From Geodermatophilus sp. DSM 45219 (GTDB lineage: Bacteria; Actinomycetota; Actinomycetes; Mycobacteriales; Geodermatophilaceae), in NCBI RefSeq assembly GCF_900104025.1, contig NZ_FNIQ01000006.1, positions 248,001-312,000 of the forward strand: a stretch of 64,000 nucleotides of DNA, read 5' to 3'. The position numbers and the translations under genes were made by a program. The notes under the pieces are model-generated. The model saw only the letters and a program-made list of their open reading frames with translations. It was not told the origin of the DNA and did no database searches. The first letter of the stretch is position 1. The number at the start of each line of letters is the position of its first letter. Below are positions 35,441 through 42,386 of this stretch, piece after piece.

Positions 35441-36046
35441 GTGACCGGGCCGCACGGGTCGGCGTTCTCCGGCCGGGTCGGGTGGGGCCGGCGCCCGGCG
35501 CTGCTGGTCATCGACCTGTGCCGCGCCTACACCGACCCGGGCGGGCCGTTCGCCCTGCCCGACCCCGGCCCGGCGGTGGCGGCGACCGCCGACCTGGTCG
35601 CGGCCGCGCGGGCCGGCGGGCACCTGGTCGTGTGGACGGCGGTCCGCTACGCCGCGGGCCTGGCCGACGGCGGGCTGTTCGTGCACAAGGTGCCGGCGCT
35701 GGCCTGCTTCGTCGAGGACGCCCCCGGCGACTGGGGCGCGCTGACCCTCGAGCCTGGCCCGGGCGAGCCGGTGGTGGTCAAGCAGTACGCCTCGGCGTTC
35801 TTCGGCACCTCGCTGGCCTCCACGCTGCACGCCGCGGGGGTGGACACGGTGGTCGTCGCCGGCGTCTCCACCTCGGGCTGCGTGCGGGCCACCGCCACGG
35901 ACGCGCTGGGCTCCGGCTTCCGCCCGCAGGTGGTGCGCCAGGCCTGTGCCGACCGGACGCCGGCGCTGCACGACGGCAACCTCGCCGACCTCGACGCCAA
36001 GTACGCCGACGTCGTCGACCTGCCCGACGCGCTGGCGCACCTGTGA
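35441..36046 (+). CDS. N-carbamoylsarcosine amidase-like isochorismatase-family amidohydrolase
   Basis: A 201-residue cysteine hydrolase. GTG 35441 has AGGGGC upstream; an earlier ATG at 35375 falls inside the inverted repeat. The triad is visible: Asp in LLVIDLCRAY, Lys in VVVKQYASAFFGT, Cys in STSGCVRATATDA. The pattern GRRPALLVIDL ... ASAFFGTSLASTL ... GCVRATATDALGSGFRPQVV ... DRTPALHDGNLADLDAKYADV is particularly like N-carbamoylsarcosine amidase, which releases sarcosine, CO2 and ammonia. After hyuA/hyuB this fits a hydantoin to N-carbamoyl to amino acid pathway. Maleamate amidase is an alternative. Confidence 0.85.
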   Translation: MTGPHGSAFSGRVGWGRRPALLVIDLCRAYTDPGGPFALPDPGPAVAATADLVAAARAGGHLVVWTAVRYAAGLADGGLFVHKVPALACFVEDAPGDWGALTLEPGPGEPVVVKQYASAFFGTSLASTLHAAGVDTVVVAGVSTSGCVRATATDALGSGFRPQVVRQACADRTPALHDGNLADLDAKYADVVDLPDALAHL

Positions 36047-36068
36047 ACCCGCTGGTGCACCCCTGATC

Positions 36069-36111
36069 GCGGCGCCGCCCGGCTGCCACCCCCTGCGCCG
36101 GGCGGCGCCGC
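36069..36111. terminator. 14-bp perfect hairpin after the amidase gene
   Basis: GCGGCGCCGCCCGG (36069-36082) pairs exactly with CCGGGCGGCGCCGC (36098-36111), 23 nt after the stop and 22 nt before the NUDIX start. It probably terminates the catabolic operon. Confidence 0.8.
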
Positions 36112-36133
36112 TCCCACGACGAGGACGAGGACC

Positions 36134-36625
36134 GTGCCGAAGACCAGTGCGGGGCTGCTGCTGTACCGGCGGCGGGCCGCGGGCGTGGAGGTGCTCGTCG
36201 GGCACATGGGCGGACCGTTCTGGGCGCGCAAGGACGCCGGCGGGTGGTCGATCCCCAAGGGCGAGCACGGCCCGGACGAGGAACCGCGGGACGTCGCGCT
36301 GCGCGAGTTCGCCGAGGAGCTGGGGTCCCCGGCGCCGGTCGCCGACCTGGTCCCCCTGGGCGAGGTGCGGCAGTCCGGCGGCAAGCGGCTGACCGCCTGG
36401 GCGGCCGAGGGCGACCTCGACGCGGCCGCCGCCGTCAGCAACACCTTCTCCCTCGAGTGGCCGCCGCGGTCCGGCCGCGTGCAGGAGTTCCCCGAGATCG
36501 ACCGCGCCGCCTGGCTGACCGTCGAGGAGGCACGGGCGAAGCTGGTGGTCGGCCAGGTGCCGCTGCTCGACCGGTTGCTCGACGTGATCGATGCGCAACG
36601 GTCCGACGAAGACTCGTCCCACTGA
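36134..36625 (+). CDS. NUDIX hydrolase
   Basis: A 163-residue NUDIX protein with GTG start and GAGGAC upstream. The Nudix box is GEHGPDEEPRDVALREFAEELG, matching G-x5-E-x7-REUxEExGU; REFAEEL supplies the Mg2+-binding Glu residues. The opening MPKTSAGLLLYRRRAAGVEVLVGHMGGPFWARKDAGGWSIPKGE is like the bis(5'-nucleosyl)-tetraphosphatase/NUDIX-DR1025-type group that hydrolyses nucleoside diphosphate derivatives. Monocistronic; function probably nucleotide-pool housekeeping. Confidence 0.9.
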   Translation: MPKTSAGLLLYRRRAAGVEVLVGHMGGPFWARKDAGGWSIPKGEHGPDEEPRDVALREFAEELGSPAPVADLVPLGEVRQSGGKRLTAWAAEGDLDAAAAVSNTFSLEWPPRSGRVQEFPEIDRAAWLTVEEARAKLVVGQVPLLDRLLDVIDAQRSDEDSSH

Positions 36626-36712
36626 TCACATCGCCGGTCACCGGGCCGTCATGGGATGGCAGGGTCCCCGGCGGGTGGAGTCGCCGGACTTCCCGAGACC
36701 GAGGAGGAAGCC

Positions 36713-36889
36713 ATGGCGTCGTGTGCGAAGTGCGGTGCGTCCCGCCAGTCGGGCCGGTTCTGCATCGGGTGCGGCGCGGCGGTCCCGCCGTCCCCGTCGC
36801 CGCGCCCCCGGTCACCGCTGGCCGACGAGCTGACCCAGCCCGTGCTGCGGCTGGACCGGCCGGGCAGGCCCGCCGTCCCGGCGCGCTGA
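36713..36889 (+). CDS. Small zinc-ribbon protein, 58 aa
   Basis: MASCAKCGASRQSGRFCIGCGAAVPP begins with CxxC-(12)-CxxC, a zinc ribbon of the double-zinc-ribbon type. The remaining half is Pro/Ser-rich and ends in a basic tail. GAGGAGG sits 5 nt before the ATG. Many such peptides are accessory or regulatory; none of the neighbours tells its role. Confidence 0.75.
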   Translation: MASCAKCGASRQSGRFCIGCGAAVPPSPSPRPRSPLADELTQPVLRLDRPGRPAVPAR

Positions 36890-36897
36890 GCGGCCCG

Positions 36898-36926
36898 GTC
36901 CCGGGTCGCGCACCGCGGCCCGGGAC
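36898..36926. terminator. GTCCCGGG/CCCGGGAC hairpin
   Basis: Eight-bp exact arms (36898-36905, 36919-36926) with a 13-nt loop, 9 nt after the zinc-ribbon stop. Confidence 0.6.
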
Positions 36927-36946
36927 GCGCCGGCCGGGTGGCACGT

Positions 36947-36964
36947 CGACACGTCGACGTGTCG
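36947..36964. promoter_or_regulatory. 18-bp perfect palindrome
   Basis: CGACACGTCGACGTGTCG is an exact palindrome about 100 bp before the ferritin-like gene and in its promoter region. It is followed by an unusually AT-richer stretch (TTCACAGCTAGCAATACG). It looks like an operator for a homodimeric regulator. Alternatively a chance CG-rich palindrome, but 9-bp exact arms make that less likely. Confidence 0.55.
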
Positions 36965-37070
36965 TGATGCGGTTCACAGCTAGCAATACGCTTGCAGGAG
37001 TTAGCAGACGGCGGACACGGGGCAAGACTGGAGACGTCAGGTCACCCCGATGTCTGGAGCTCTCCCCGTC

Positions 37071-38042
37071 ATGACCGACAACGCCAAGATCATCAACCAG
37101 CTCCGCGCTCTCGTCCTCCTGACGCAGACCGAGGAGCAGGTCGCTCGCACCCGCGTGTCCCAGGCCCGCACCGAGGCCGTCCGCCGCGAGCTGACCCAGA
37201 ACGCCGACCACGCCGCCGAGCGGACCCGGGCGATCACCGACCAGCTGCGCGCCCTCGGTGGCGTGCCCGACGTCATCACCCCCGTGGTCGGCCGCCTCTC
37301 CGCCGTCCTCAAGGCCGGTTTCGAGCAGGCCGAGCCGCTCGAGGAGGCCCTGCTGCAGGACCTCTCCCTCGAGCACCAGCTGCACGACCGCGCGACCTAC
37401 GTCAAGGTGCTCGCCGAGCAGGCCGAGCTGCCCCGGGTCCGCGCGCTCGCCGAGCGGCTGCAGACCGCGCACGCGGCCACCATCGAGTGGCTGACCGTCG
37501 TCCTCGCCGAGGAGGCCATGGGCGGCCCCGCCGCGCTGCAGGCGACCGCCCTGCAGCGGGTCGCCGGCACCGCCGCCCGCGCGGCCAACGCCCCGGTCCG
37601 CTTCTGGGCCAACCGGGTCAACGAGGTCGTCGAGACGGTGCACCAGCGCCGTGAGCAGGCCGGCGAGAAGCTGGACGAGGCCGCCGACAAGGCCAGCTCC
37701 TTCACCGACGCCGTCCGCGAGACCCTCACCGTCGGCCGCAGCGCCGCGCTGCGCCGGGCCGAGCGCATCGCCCGCCGCGAGGGCAACAAGGACGCCGCGG
37801 ACGCCGCCCGCGCCGCCCGCGAGGAGCTCGGCGACGTCAGCGCCGACGAGCTGCCGATCAAGGGCTACGACTCGCTGTCCACCCAGGACGCGGTCAAGGC
37901 GGTCAAGCAGCTCAGGACCGCGCACGACGTGCGGGTGATCATCCGCTACGAGGAGACCCACAAGGCCCGGACCAGCGTGGTCAACGCCGCGCAGACCCAG
38001 GTCGCCTCGCTGGCCAAGGAGGCCGTGGGCGTCGACAGCTGA
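37071..38042 (+). CDS. Ferritin-like-domain helical protein
   Basis: About 323 residues from MTDNAKIINQL; an ATG seven codons upstream has no better RBS. Helical throughout. The first half contains helices with EEQVARTRVSQARTEAVRRE, LEEALLQDLSLEHQLHDRATYVKVLAEQA and LQTAHAATIEWLTVVLAEEA, whose Glu and ExxH positions fit a diiron ferritin-like bundle. The second half (about 175-323) is Ala/Arg/Glu-rich and reads like a coiled-coil extension. Proteins like this appear in actinobacteria next to small stress proteins. Function uncertain. Confidence 0.65.
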   Translation: MTDNAKIINQLRALVLLTQTEEQVARTRVSQARTEAVRRELTQNADHAAERTRAITDQLRALGGVPDVITPVVGRLSAVLKAGFEQAEPLEEALLQDLSLEHQLHDRATYVKVLAEQAELPRVRALAERLQTAHAATIEWLTVVLAEEAMGGPAALQATALQRVAGTAARAANAPVRFWANRVNEVVETVHQRREQAGEKLDEAADKASSFTDAVRETLTVGRSAALRRAERIARREGNKDAADAARAAREELGDVSADELPIKGYDSLSTQDAVKAVKQLRTAHDVRVIIRYEETHKARTSVVNAAQTQVASLAKEAVGVDS

Positions 38043-38047
38043 TCGAA

Positions 38048-38153
38048 GGACCTCCCTGCCCCCCACCGCTCGCAGGCTCGCGGCGGGACCCTGCAGGGAG
38101 GCCGCCGTCCTCCTCACCACGCGCAGGTTCGTGGCGAGCCGCTGGACGGGGCC
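38048..38153 (+). repeat. Post-stop inverted repeats, copy E (tandem pair)
   Basis: First copy: 38048-38103, arms GGACCTCCCTGC/GCAGGGAGGCC, with centre CTCGCAGGCTCG, beginning 5 nt after the stop. Second: about 38107-38153, GTCCTCCTCACCACGCGCAGG ... GGACGGGGCC, more degenerate and missing its first arm bases. Another hairpin follows. Confidence 0.7.
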
Positions 38154-38156
38154 ACC

Positions 38157-38189
38157 GAGGGCCCGCTCCCACCCCGGGAGCGGGCCCTC
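38157..38189. terminator. 14-bp perfect hairpin
   Basis: GAGGGCCCGCTCCC (38157-38170) pairs exactly with GGGAGCGGGCCCTC (38176-38189). It comes directly after repeat copy E, giving three consecutive hairpins downstream of the ferritin-like gene. Confidence 0.8.
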
Positions 38190-38312
38190 GCGCTGTCCGG
38201 GGCAGGCCGCTGACGTGCGCGGACGGGCGCGGTCGGTCGGGGCTCGCGGGCGCCGGGAGATCTCCGTCGCACCGGGTTTGACCCGCCGACCGCCCCGGGG
38301 ATGGGATGCCCC

Positions 38313-38735
38313 ATGAGCATCACACCCGAGGCCCTCGAGCAGGAGTTCTCCCTGTCGACGGCCGTCACCCGACTGGACTTCCTCAGCCGGCGCGACTCCG
38401 GGGCCACCACGCTGAACACCGTCACCGACGTCGACACCGACGACTGGAGCTCCTTCAAGGACGCCGCGACGTCCCTCGACGTCCCCGAGTCGCTGGAGCT
38501 GCTCGCGCTCGGTGAGGTCGTCGCCCGCAAGGCCCGGGACAGCCAGCTGACCGGGTTTCGCGCGGCGCTCCGCGGCGGGGCCTCCTGGGAGCAGGTCGCC
38601 GAGGCGCTCGGCGTGCCGGCCGCCGAGGCGTGGGCCCGGTACCACCAGCTCATCGAGCGCCAGGAGCGCTCGCGTGTGCTCGCCACGGACGAGGCCGCGG
38701 CCGCCCGCGAGCTCGCCGGCACCCGCCCGCGCTGA
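38313..38735 (+). CDS. Conserved hypothetical, predicted helix-turn-helix-like
   Basis: About 140 residues from MSITPEALEQEFS (a start at 38301 is also possible; both follow a GGGGATGGGATG stretch). The C-terminal half has GASWEQVAEALGVPAAEAWARYHQLIERQE, an HTH-like segment of the kind found in small actinobacterial DNA-binding proteins. The N-terminal half is acidic (TDVDTDDWSSFKD). No neighbour tells its role. A family repeat follows the stop. Confidence 0.65.
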   Translation: MSITPEALEQEFSLSTAVTRLDFLSRRDSGATTLNTVTDVDTDDWSSFKDAATSLDVPESLELLALGEVVARKARDSQLTGFRAALRGGASWEQVAEALGVPAAEAWARYHQLIERQERSRVLATDEAAAARELAGTRPR

Positions 38736-38738
38736 CCG

Positions 38739-38792
38739 AGGACCCTCCCGCCCCGCGACCCGCAGGCTCGCAGCGGAGCCCGAGGAGAGCCG
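38739..38792 (+). repeat. Degenerate post-stop repeat, copy F
   Basis: Starts 4 nt after the stop: GAGGACCCTCCCGCCCCGCGACCCGC, then AGGCTCGCAGCGG and GAGGAGAGCC. The conserved centre and inner arm are present but the outer arms pair only imperfectly. Confidence 0.55.
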
Positions 38793-38932
38793 TTCCCGCA
38801 GGCACCCGGCGCGCACGGCCCGGTTCCGCTCCGGGGGCCGATCCGCTGGACTGGTCCGGCCGGCGTCGTCCCGGGCAGCCGCCCCGGGAGCGCCGGCACG
38901 CACGGGGGTCCGAGCAGCCGAGGAGGCACGCG

Positions 38933-39166
38933 ATGAGCACGCCCACCGAGACCGGCGACGTCACCGGCACCAAGGACAAGGACTACAACCTCATCTGGTT
39001 CACCGAGCAGTGCCTGAGCAACGCGCTGCGGCTGGAGACCTACATCCAGGACGCCGAACGGGAGGGTGACAGCGAGCTCGCCGAGCTGTTCCGCAAGGCG
39101 CAGAGCGACAGCCGCAAGGGTGCCGAGCGGGGCAAGGCCCTGCTCGGCACCCGGATGAGGGGCTGA
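38933..39166 (+). CDS. Small conserved actinobacterial protein, 77 aa
   Basis: MSTPTETGDVTGTKDKDYNLIWFTEQCLSNALRLETYIQDAEREGDSELAELFRKAQSDSRKGAERGKALLGTRMRG. AGGAGG lies 6 nt before ATG. The WFTEQCLSNALRLETYIQDAEREGD block is a helical pair seen in many actinobacteria as a tiny uncharacterised cytoplasmic protein. A 19-bp perfect hairpin follows. Function unknown. Confidence 0.78.
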   Translation: MSTPTETGDVTGTKDKDYNLIWFTEQCLSNALRLETYIQDAEREGDSELAELFRKAQSDSRKGAERGKALLGTRMRG

Positions 39167-39173
39167 CGAGCGG

Positions 39174-39213
39174 CGCGGAGGGGCGGACGCCGGACGGCGT
39201 CCGCCCCTCCGCG
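39174..39213. terminator. Bidirectional long-stem hairpin
   Basis: A 40-nt near-perfect palindrome (19-nt complementary arms) between the small gene and the convergent thioesterase gene. Confidence 0.8.
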
Positions 39214-39233
39214 TCCAGCCGGCCGTCCGGCGG

Positions 39234-39617
39234 TCAGCGCTGCAGCAGCGCGAACGTGGCGACCGCGTGCGCGAGCGCCTCGCCGTCCTGCTCGACGTCG
39301 GCCTCGCAGACGGTCAGGTGCGCGCCGCGGGTGCGGAGCCGGCCGCTGACCACCAGCCGGCCCGGCCTGCCGGGGCGCAGGTAGGTGACGGTGAGCTGGC
39401 TGGTCGCCGGCACCTCGCCCGCCCCGGTCGTGGTGCGGACCGCCTGGCCCATCGCGGTGTCCACCAGCGTGGCGACCACACCGCCGTGCAGCGTGCCGGC
39501 CGGGTTGAGGTGCTCGTCGCGCACCTCGAAGGCGATCCGGGCGCTGCCGTCCCCGGTGTCCTCGACCGCCGCACCGATCCGCTCCGCGAATCCGCCGGGT
39601 CCCGTCTGTCCGCTCAT
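39234..39617 (-). CDS. PaaI-type hotdog thioesterase
   Basis: A 127-residue hotdog-fold protein. The motif HLNPAGTLHGGVVATLVDTAMG carries the family's HGG and the acidic residue on the central helix (LVDTAMG). It hydrolyses acyl- or aryl-CoA thioesters, such as phenylacetyl-CoA derivatives in PaaI, but the exact substrate cannot be read. Convergent with the preceding small gene. Confidence 0.9.
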   Translation of the reverse strand: MSGQTGPGGFAERIGAAVEDTGDGSARIAFEVRDEHLNPAGTLHGGVVATLVDTAMGQAVRTTTGAGEVPATSQLTVTYLRPGRPGRLVVSGRLRTRGAHLTVCEADVEQDGEALAHAVATFALLQR

Positions 39618-39698
39618 GCCGTCGCGCTACCCGGGGCGACGGCGTCCGACGCACCGGTCGGCTCGTGCCGCGGGCCCCGGGGCCCTAGCGTCGACGTC

Positions 39699-40391
39699 GT
39701 GAGCGCCCCGCAGCAGACCCTGGACCGCTGGGCCGACGGCGAGCGGCTGTTCGCCACCGCGCTCGGCCGGCTGACCGACGAGGAGTTCGACCACCCCTCC
39801 CTGCTGCCCGGCTGGGATCGGCGGCACGTGGTCGCCCACGTCGCCCGCAACGCCGACGCGCTGGTCAACCTGCTGACCTGGGCGCGCACCGGTGAGGAGA
39901 CCCCGATGTACCCCTCGGGCGAGGCGCGCGACGCCGGGATCGCCGCGGCCGCCGCGCTGGACCCGCCGGCGCTGCGCACCGAGGTGATCGCCGCGACCGC
40001 CCGGTTCGCCGACGCCGTCCGCGGGTTGCCCGCACCGGCCTGGTCGGCGCAGGTGCGCACCATGCAGGGCCGCGCGGTGCCCGCCACGACGATCCCGTGG
40101 ATGCGCTGCATCGAGGTGGTCGCGCACGCCGTCGACCTCGACGCCGGCGTGGGCTTCGCCGACGTGGCCGAGGACGTCCAGTCGGCGATCTGCGAGGAGG
40201 TGCTGGCCTCCTGGGAGCGGCGCGGCGAGACCCCGGACGTCGTCGTCTTCGCCGGCGACCGGGAGTGGGGGAGCGGCGCGGTCGCGGTCTCCGGCCCGCT
40301 GCCGGCCGTGACCGGCTGGCTCACCGGCCGCAGCCGGGGCGAGGACCTGACGGCGGACGGCGACCTGCCGGAGCTGCCCCGCTGGATCTGA
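39699..40391 (+). CDS. Mycothiol-dependent maleylpyruvate isomerase-like DinB-superfamily protein
   Basis: A 230-residue protein with GTG start. The N-terminal MDMPI motif is HPSLLPGWDRRHVVAHVARNADALVNLLTWARTG, with the two histidines that bind zinc, and the third is in WMRCIEVVAHAVDLDAG. This matches mycothiol-dependent maleylpyruvate isomerase (gentisate pathway) at its N-terminal domain, including the C-terminal MDMPI_C region (PEDVVVFAG ... GPLPAVTGWLTGRSRG). Many actinobacterial members are S-transferases of unknown role. Divergent from the thioesterase. Confidence 0.85.
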   Translation: MSAPQQTLDRWADGERLFATALGRLTDEEFDHPSLLPGWDRRHVVAHVARNADALVNLLTWARTGEETPMYPSGEARDAGIAAAAALDPPALRTEVIAATARFADAVRGLPAPAWSAQVRTMQGRAVPATTIPWMRCIEVVAHAVDLDAGVGFADVAEDVQSAICEEVLASWERRGETPDVVVFAGDREWGSGAVAVSGPLPAVTGWLTGRSRGEDLTADGDLPELPRWI

Positions 40392-40428
40392 CCCTGCGGC
40401 ACCCCGGCGGCGTCGGCAGGCTGCGGGG

Positions 40429-40551
40429 ATGCAACCGCTGGTGGGCTGGCTGGTCACGGCGGCCGGGGCCGTCCTCGTCGCCCTGGCCCTGCGCGACATC
40501 TTCCACACCCTCTGGCGCCCCACGACGAGCTGCTCCCGCTGGTCGACGTGA
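40429..40551 (+). pseudogene. N-terminal remnant of a two-TM ion-channel-like protein
   Basis: MQPLVGWLVTAAGAVLVALALRDIFHTLWRPTTSCSRWST then a stop. The start resembles the first transmembrane helix and conserved RDIFHTLWHP start of actinobacterial potassium-channel family proteins. After TLWRP the sequence switches to a glycosyltransferase C-terminus in another frame, so the rest of the channel gene is lost. The junction is at about 40520. It suggests a deletion joining two genes. Confidence 0.6.
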
Positions 40552-40847
40552 TGGTGACCAACGGCGGCTGGGGCGGCGTCCTCTCCGCCGTCGAGGCGGG
40601 GGTGCCGCTGGTGGTCGCCGGCGCGGACCTGGACCCGAGGTCGCCCGCCGGGTCGCCTGGAGCGGCGTGGGGATCGACCTGCGCACCCGCCGCCCACGGC
40701 CGGCCGCCGTCCGGGCCGCGGTGCGGCGGGTCCTCGCCACGCCCGGCATGCGGGGCCGCCGCCGGGCGGCTGGGGGAACGGATGGTCGCGGCCGGGGGCG
40801 CGGCGAGCGCGGCGGACGCCGTCGAGCGGGTGCTGGCCGGCCGCTGA
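40521..40847 (+). pseudogene. C-terminal remnant of an MGT-type glycosyltransferase, frameshifted
   Basis: From the junction: HDELLPLVDVMVTNGGWGGVLSAVEAGVPLVVAGADLD, which is the donor-binding C-terminal motif of macrolide-type (GT1) glycosyltransferases. It then shifts frame to PEVARRVAWSGVGIDLRTRRPRPAAVRAAVRRVLATPGMRGR, and shifts back to GRLGERMVAAGGAASAADAVERVLAGR before the stop. At least two frameshifts and no N-terminus, so it is non-functional. Confidence 0.75.
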
Positions 40848-40878
40848 CCGGAACCCGGCGCGCCGATCTCGTCACCGT

Positions 40879-40907
40879 CTGTATCAGAACGTCATCGTCT
40901 CGTACAG
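40879..40907. promoter_or_regulatory. Imperfect inverted repeat, TetR-operator-like
   Basis: CTGTATCAGA and TCTCGTACAG form CTGTA-N2-AGA/TCT-N2-TACAG arms with a 9-nt spacer. It sits in an AT-richer patch downstream of the remnant. No regulator or intact promoter-driven gene is next to it in an obvious position. Confidence 0.4.
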
Positions 40908-40945
40908 TGCTACGGAGCCCGGCGTCACGGGGGCGCCGGGCTCGC

Positions 40946-40998
40946 GCCCCGTCCAGGGCACGGCCCGGGGCTTGCGAGGGGTCGGGCGGACGGGGTCC
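40946..40998 (-). repeat. Post-stop inverted repeat, copy G
   Basis: Read on the minus strand it starts 4 nt after the stop of the 101-aa gene as GGACCCCGTCC, with centre ACCCCTCGCAAGCCCCGGG and closing arm GGACGGGGC. Same orientation rule as copies A-F. Confidence 0.78.
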
Positions 40999-41002
40999 TC
41001 CC

Positions 41003-41308
41003 TCAGCAGAGCCGGGCCAGCAGCGCCCGGGCGAACGCCTCGGCCGCCGGCTCCACGGGCTCCCGCGCCGCCGCGGCCCGCAGCCAGCCGGCCAGCGGGG
41101 CGGCGAGGGCGGGGGAGAGCGCGGCGATCCACGCGCCGGTGCCCGCCCGCGCCTCGGCCACGTGCTCGGTGCCGCCACCGGGGGTGTGGGCGACGACCTC
41201 GGGCCGGCTGGCCAGCAGGCCGCCGAGCCGCCAGTCGCCGTCCGTCGTCCGTGCGGCGAGCGCCGCCAGCCGGTCGGCCGCCGTCCGCAGCACCTGCTCG
41301 GGGTCCAT
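41003..41308 (-). CDS. Hypothetical protein, 101 aa
   Basis: MDPEQVLRTAADRLAALAARTTDGDWRLGGLLASRPEVVAHTPGGGTEHVAEARAGTGAWIAALSPALAAPLAGWLRAAAA followed by an acidic helical tail. The central block (GGGTEHVAEARAGTGAWIAALSPALAAPLA) is a pattern seen in small actinobacterial proteins, some of phage origin, but I cannot name the family. Helical, cytoplasmic. The gene is followed by repeat copy G and divergent from the rhodopsin gene. Confidence 0.6.
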   Translation of the reverse strand: MDPEQVLRTAADRLAALAARTTDGDWRLGGLLASRPEVVAHTPGGGTEHVAEARAGTGAWIAALSPALAAPLAGWLRAAAAREPVEPAAEAFARALLARLC

Positions 41309-41392
41309 GCCCGGATGGTGCCGGACCCGGCGGTTGCCCGAGGTGGCGCCCCGGGTAGGCCAGGCGCCACCCACCCCGTCCCGGAGCCGCCC

Positions 41393-42358
41393 GTGGAGTC
41401 CTCCGACCGTCCCGTGCCCGAGCTGCAGACCATGCCGCTGGGCCTCTACGACGTCGTGCAGTTCGCGATCCTGGGGGCGGGCTTCGCGCTGCTCGCCTAC
41501 TTCCTCTACACGCTGATCAGCCGGGACGAGGTGTCCGCCCGGCACCGGCCCTCGTCGTACGCCGCGGTGTGCCTGGCCGCGGTGGCCACGGTGGCCTACG
41601 CGCTGCTCTTCCTCGACTGGGACAGCGGCTTCCGGCTCGAGGACGGCGTGTACGTGCCGACCGAGGAGGCCCGGACGACGGAGGGCACCCGCTACATCGA
41701 CTGGTCGGTCACCGTTCCGCTGCTGGTCGTCGAGCTGCTGGCCGTCTGCTCGGTCGCCGGGGCCGCGGCCCGCCGGCTGCGGCTGAGCACCATGGCCGCG
41801 GCCTTCCTGATGATCGCCACCGGCTACCTGGGGGCGCAGGTGCTGGACCAGGGGCGCGACGTGACCGCCCTGGTCGTGTGGGGGCTGGTCAGCACGGCGT
41901 TCTTCGGCTACCTCTGCGTGGCGCTCATCGGCGCGGTGCGCCGCTCGCTGCCCACGATGGGCGCCGAGGCGGCCACCAGCCTGCGGAACGCGACGGTCGT
42001 GCTGCTGGGCAGTTTCGGCGTCTACCCGCTGGTCTACGCGGTCCCCGTCTTCGCCGAGGTCACCCCGGCGTGGTTCACCGCCATGCAGGTGGCCTACTCC
42101 GCGGCCGACGTCGTGGCCAAGATCGGCTTCGGCGTCCTGGTGCACAAGGTCGCCAAGCTGCGCACCGCCGAGGACGTGGCCGCCGGGGTGGACACCCACC
42201 CCGAGCCGGTGTGGTCGAGCAACGTGCACAAGAGCGACGGCGTGCTCCCCGAGCTCGGCCGGGTGTCCCCGGCGGTGCTCGACCGGCTGGGACGGGTCGC
42301 GCCCCAGCGGCCGGACGGGTCACGGCCGTCGCCCTCCGCGGCCCGCGACCGACCCTGA
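41393..42358 (+). CDS. Microbial rhodopsin with DTE motif (likely outward proton pump)
   Basis: About 321 residues, seven membrane helices. GTG 41393 is chosen because GGAG lies 7 nt before it; GTG 41414 and ATG 41432 also give full helices. Helix C reads GTRYIDWSVTVPLLVVE: Arg100, Asp103, Thr107 and Glu114 match bacteriorhodopsin positions 82, 85, 89 and 96 in spacing, the D-T-E set of proteorhodopsin-type pumps. Helix G has SAADVVAKIGFG, Asp239 and Lys243, spaced as Asp212/Lys216. The helix-F Trp is Phe (FGVYP). The BC loop (LEDGVYVPTEEARTTEG) is longer than usual. No beta-carotene dioxygenase (retinal synthesis) gene lies nearby. Confidence 0.92.
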   Translation: MESSDRPVPELQTMPLGLYDVVQFAILGAGFALLAYFLYTLISRDEVSARHRPSSYAAVCLAAVATVAYALLFLDWDSGFRLEDGVYVPTEEARTTEGTRYIDWSVTVPLLVVELLAVCSVAGAAARRLRLSTMAAAFLMIATGYLGAQVLDQGRDVTALVVWGLVSTAFFGYLCVALIGAVRRSLPTMGAEAATSLRNATVVLLGSFGVYPLVYAVPVFAEVTPAWFTAMQVAYSAADVVAKIGFGVLVHKVAKLRTAEDVAAGVDTHPEPVWSSNVHKSDGVLPELGRVSPAVLDRLGRVAPQRPDGSRPSPSAARDRP

Positions 42359-42386
42359 GCCCCGTGGCCCGGGGGGCGTCGCGGGA

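Noticed and set aside
40548..40847. A 99-codon ORF as an independent protein
   Set aside because: It is a frameshifted chunk of a glycosyltransferase C-terminus; its middle part is out of frame with the homologous sequence.
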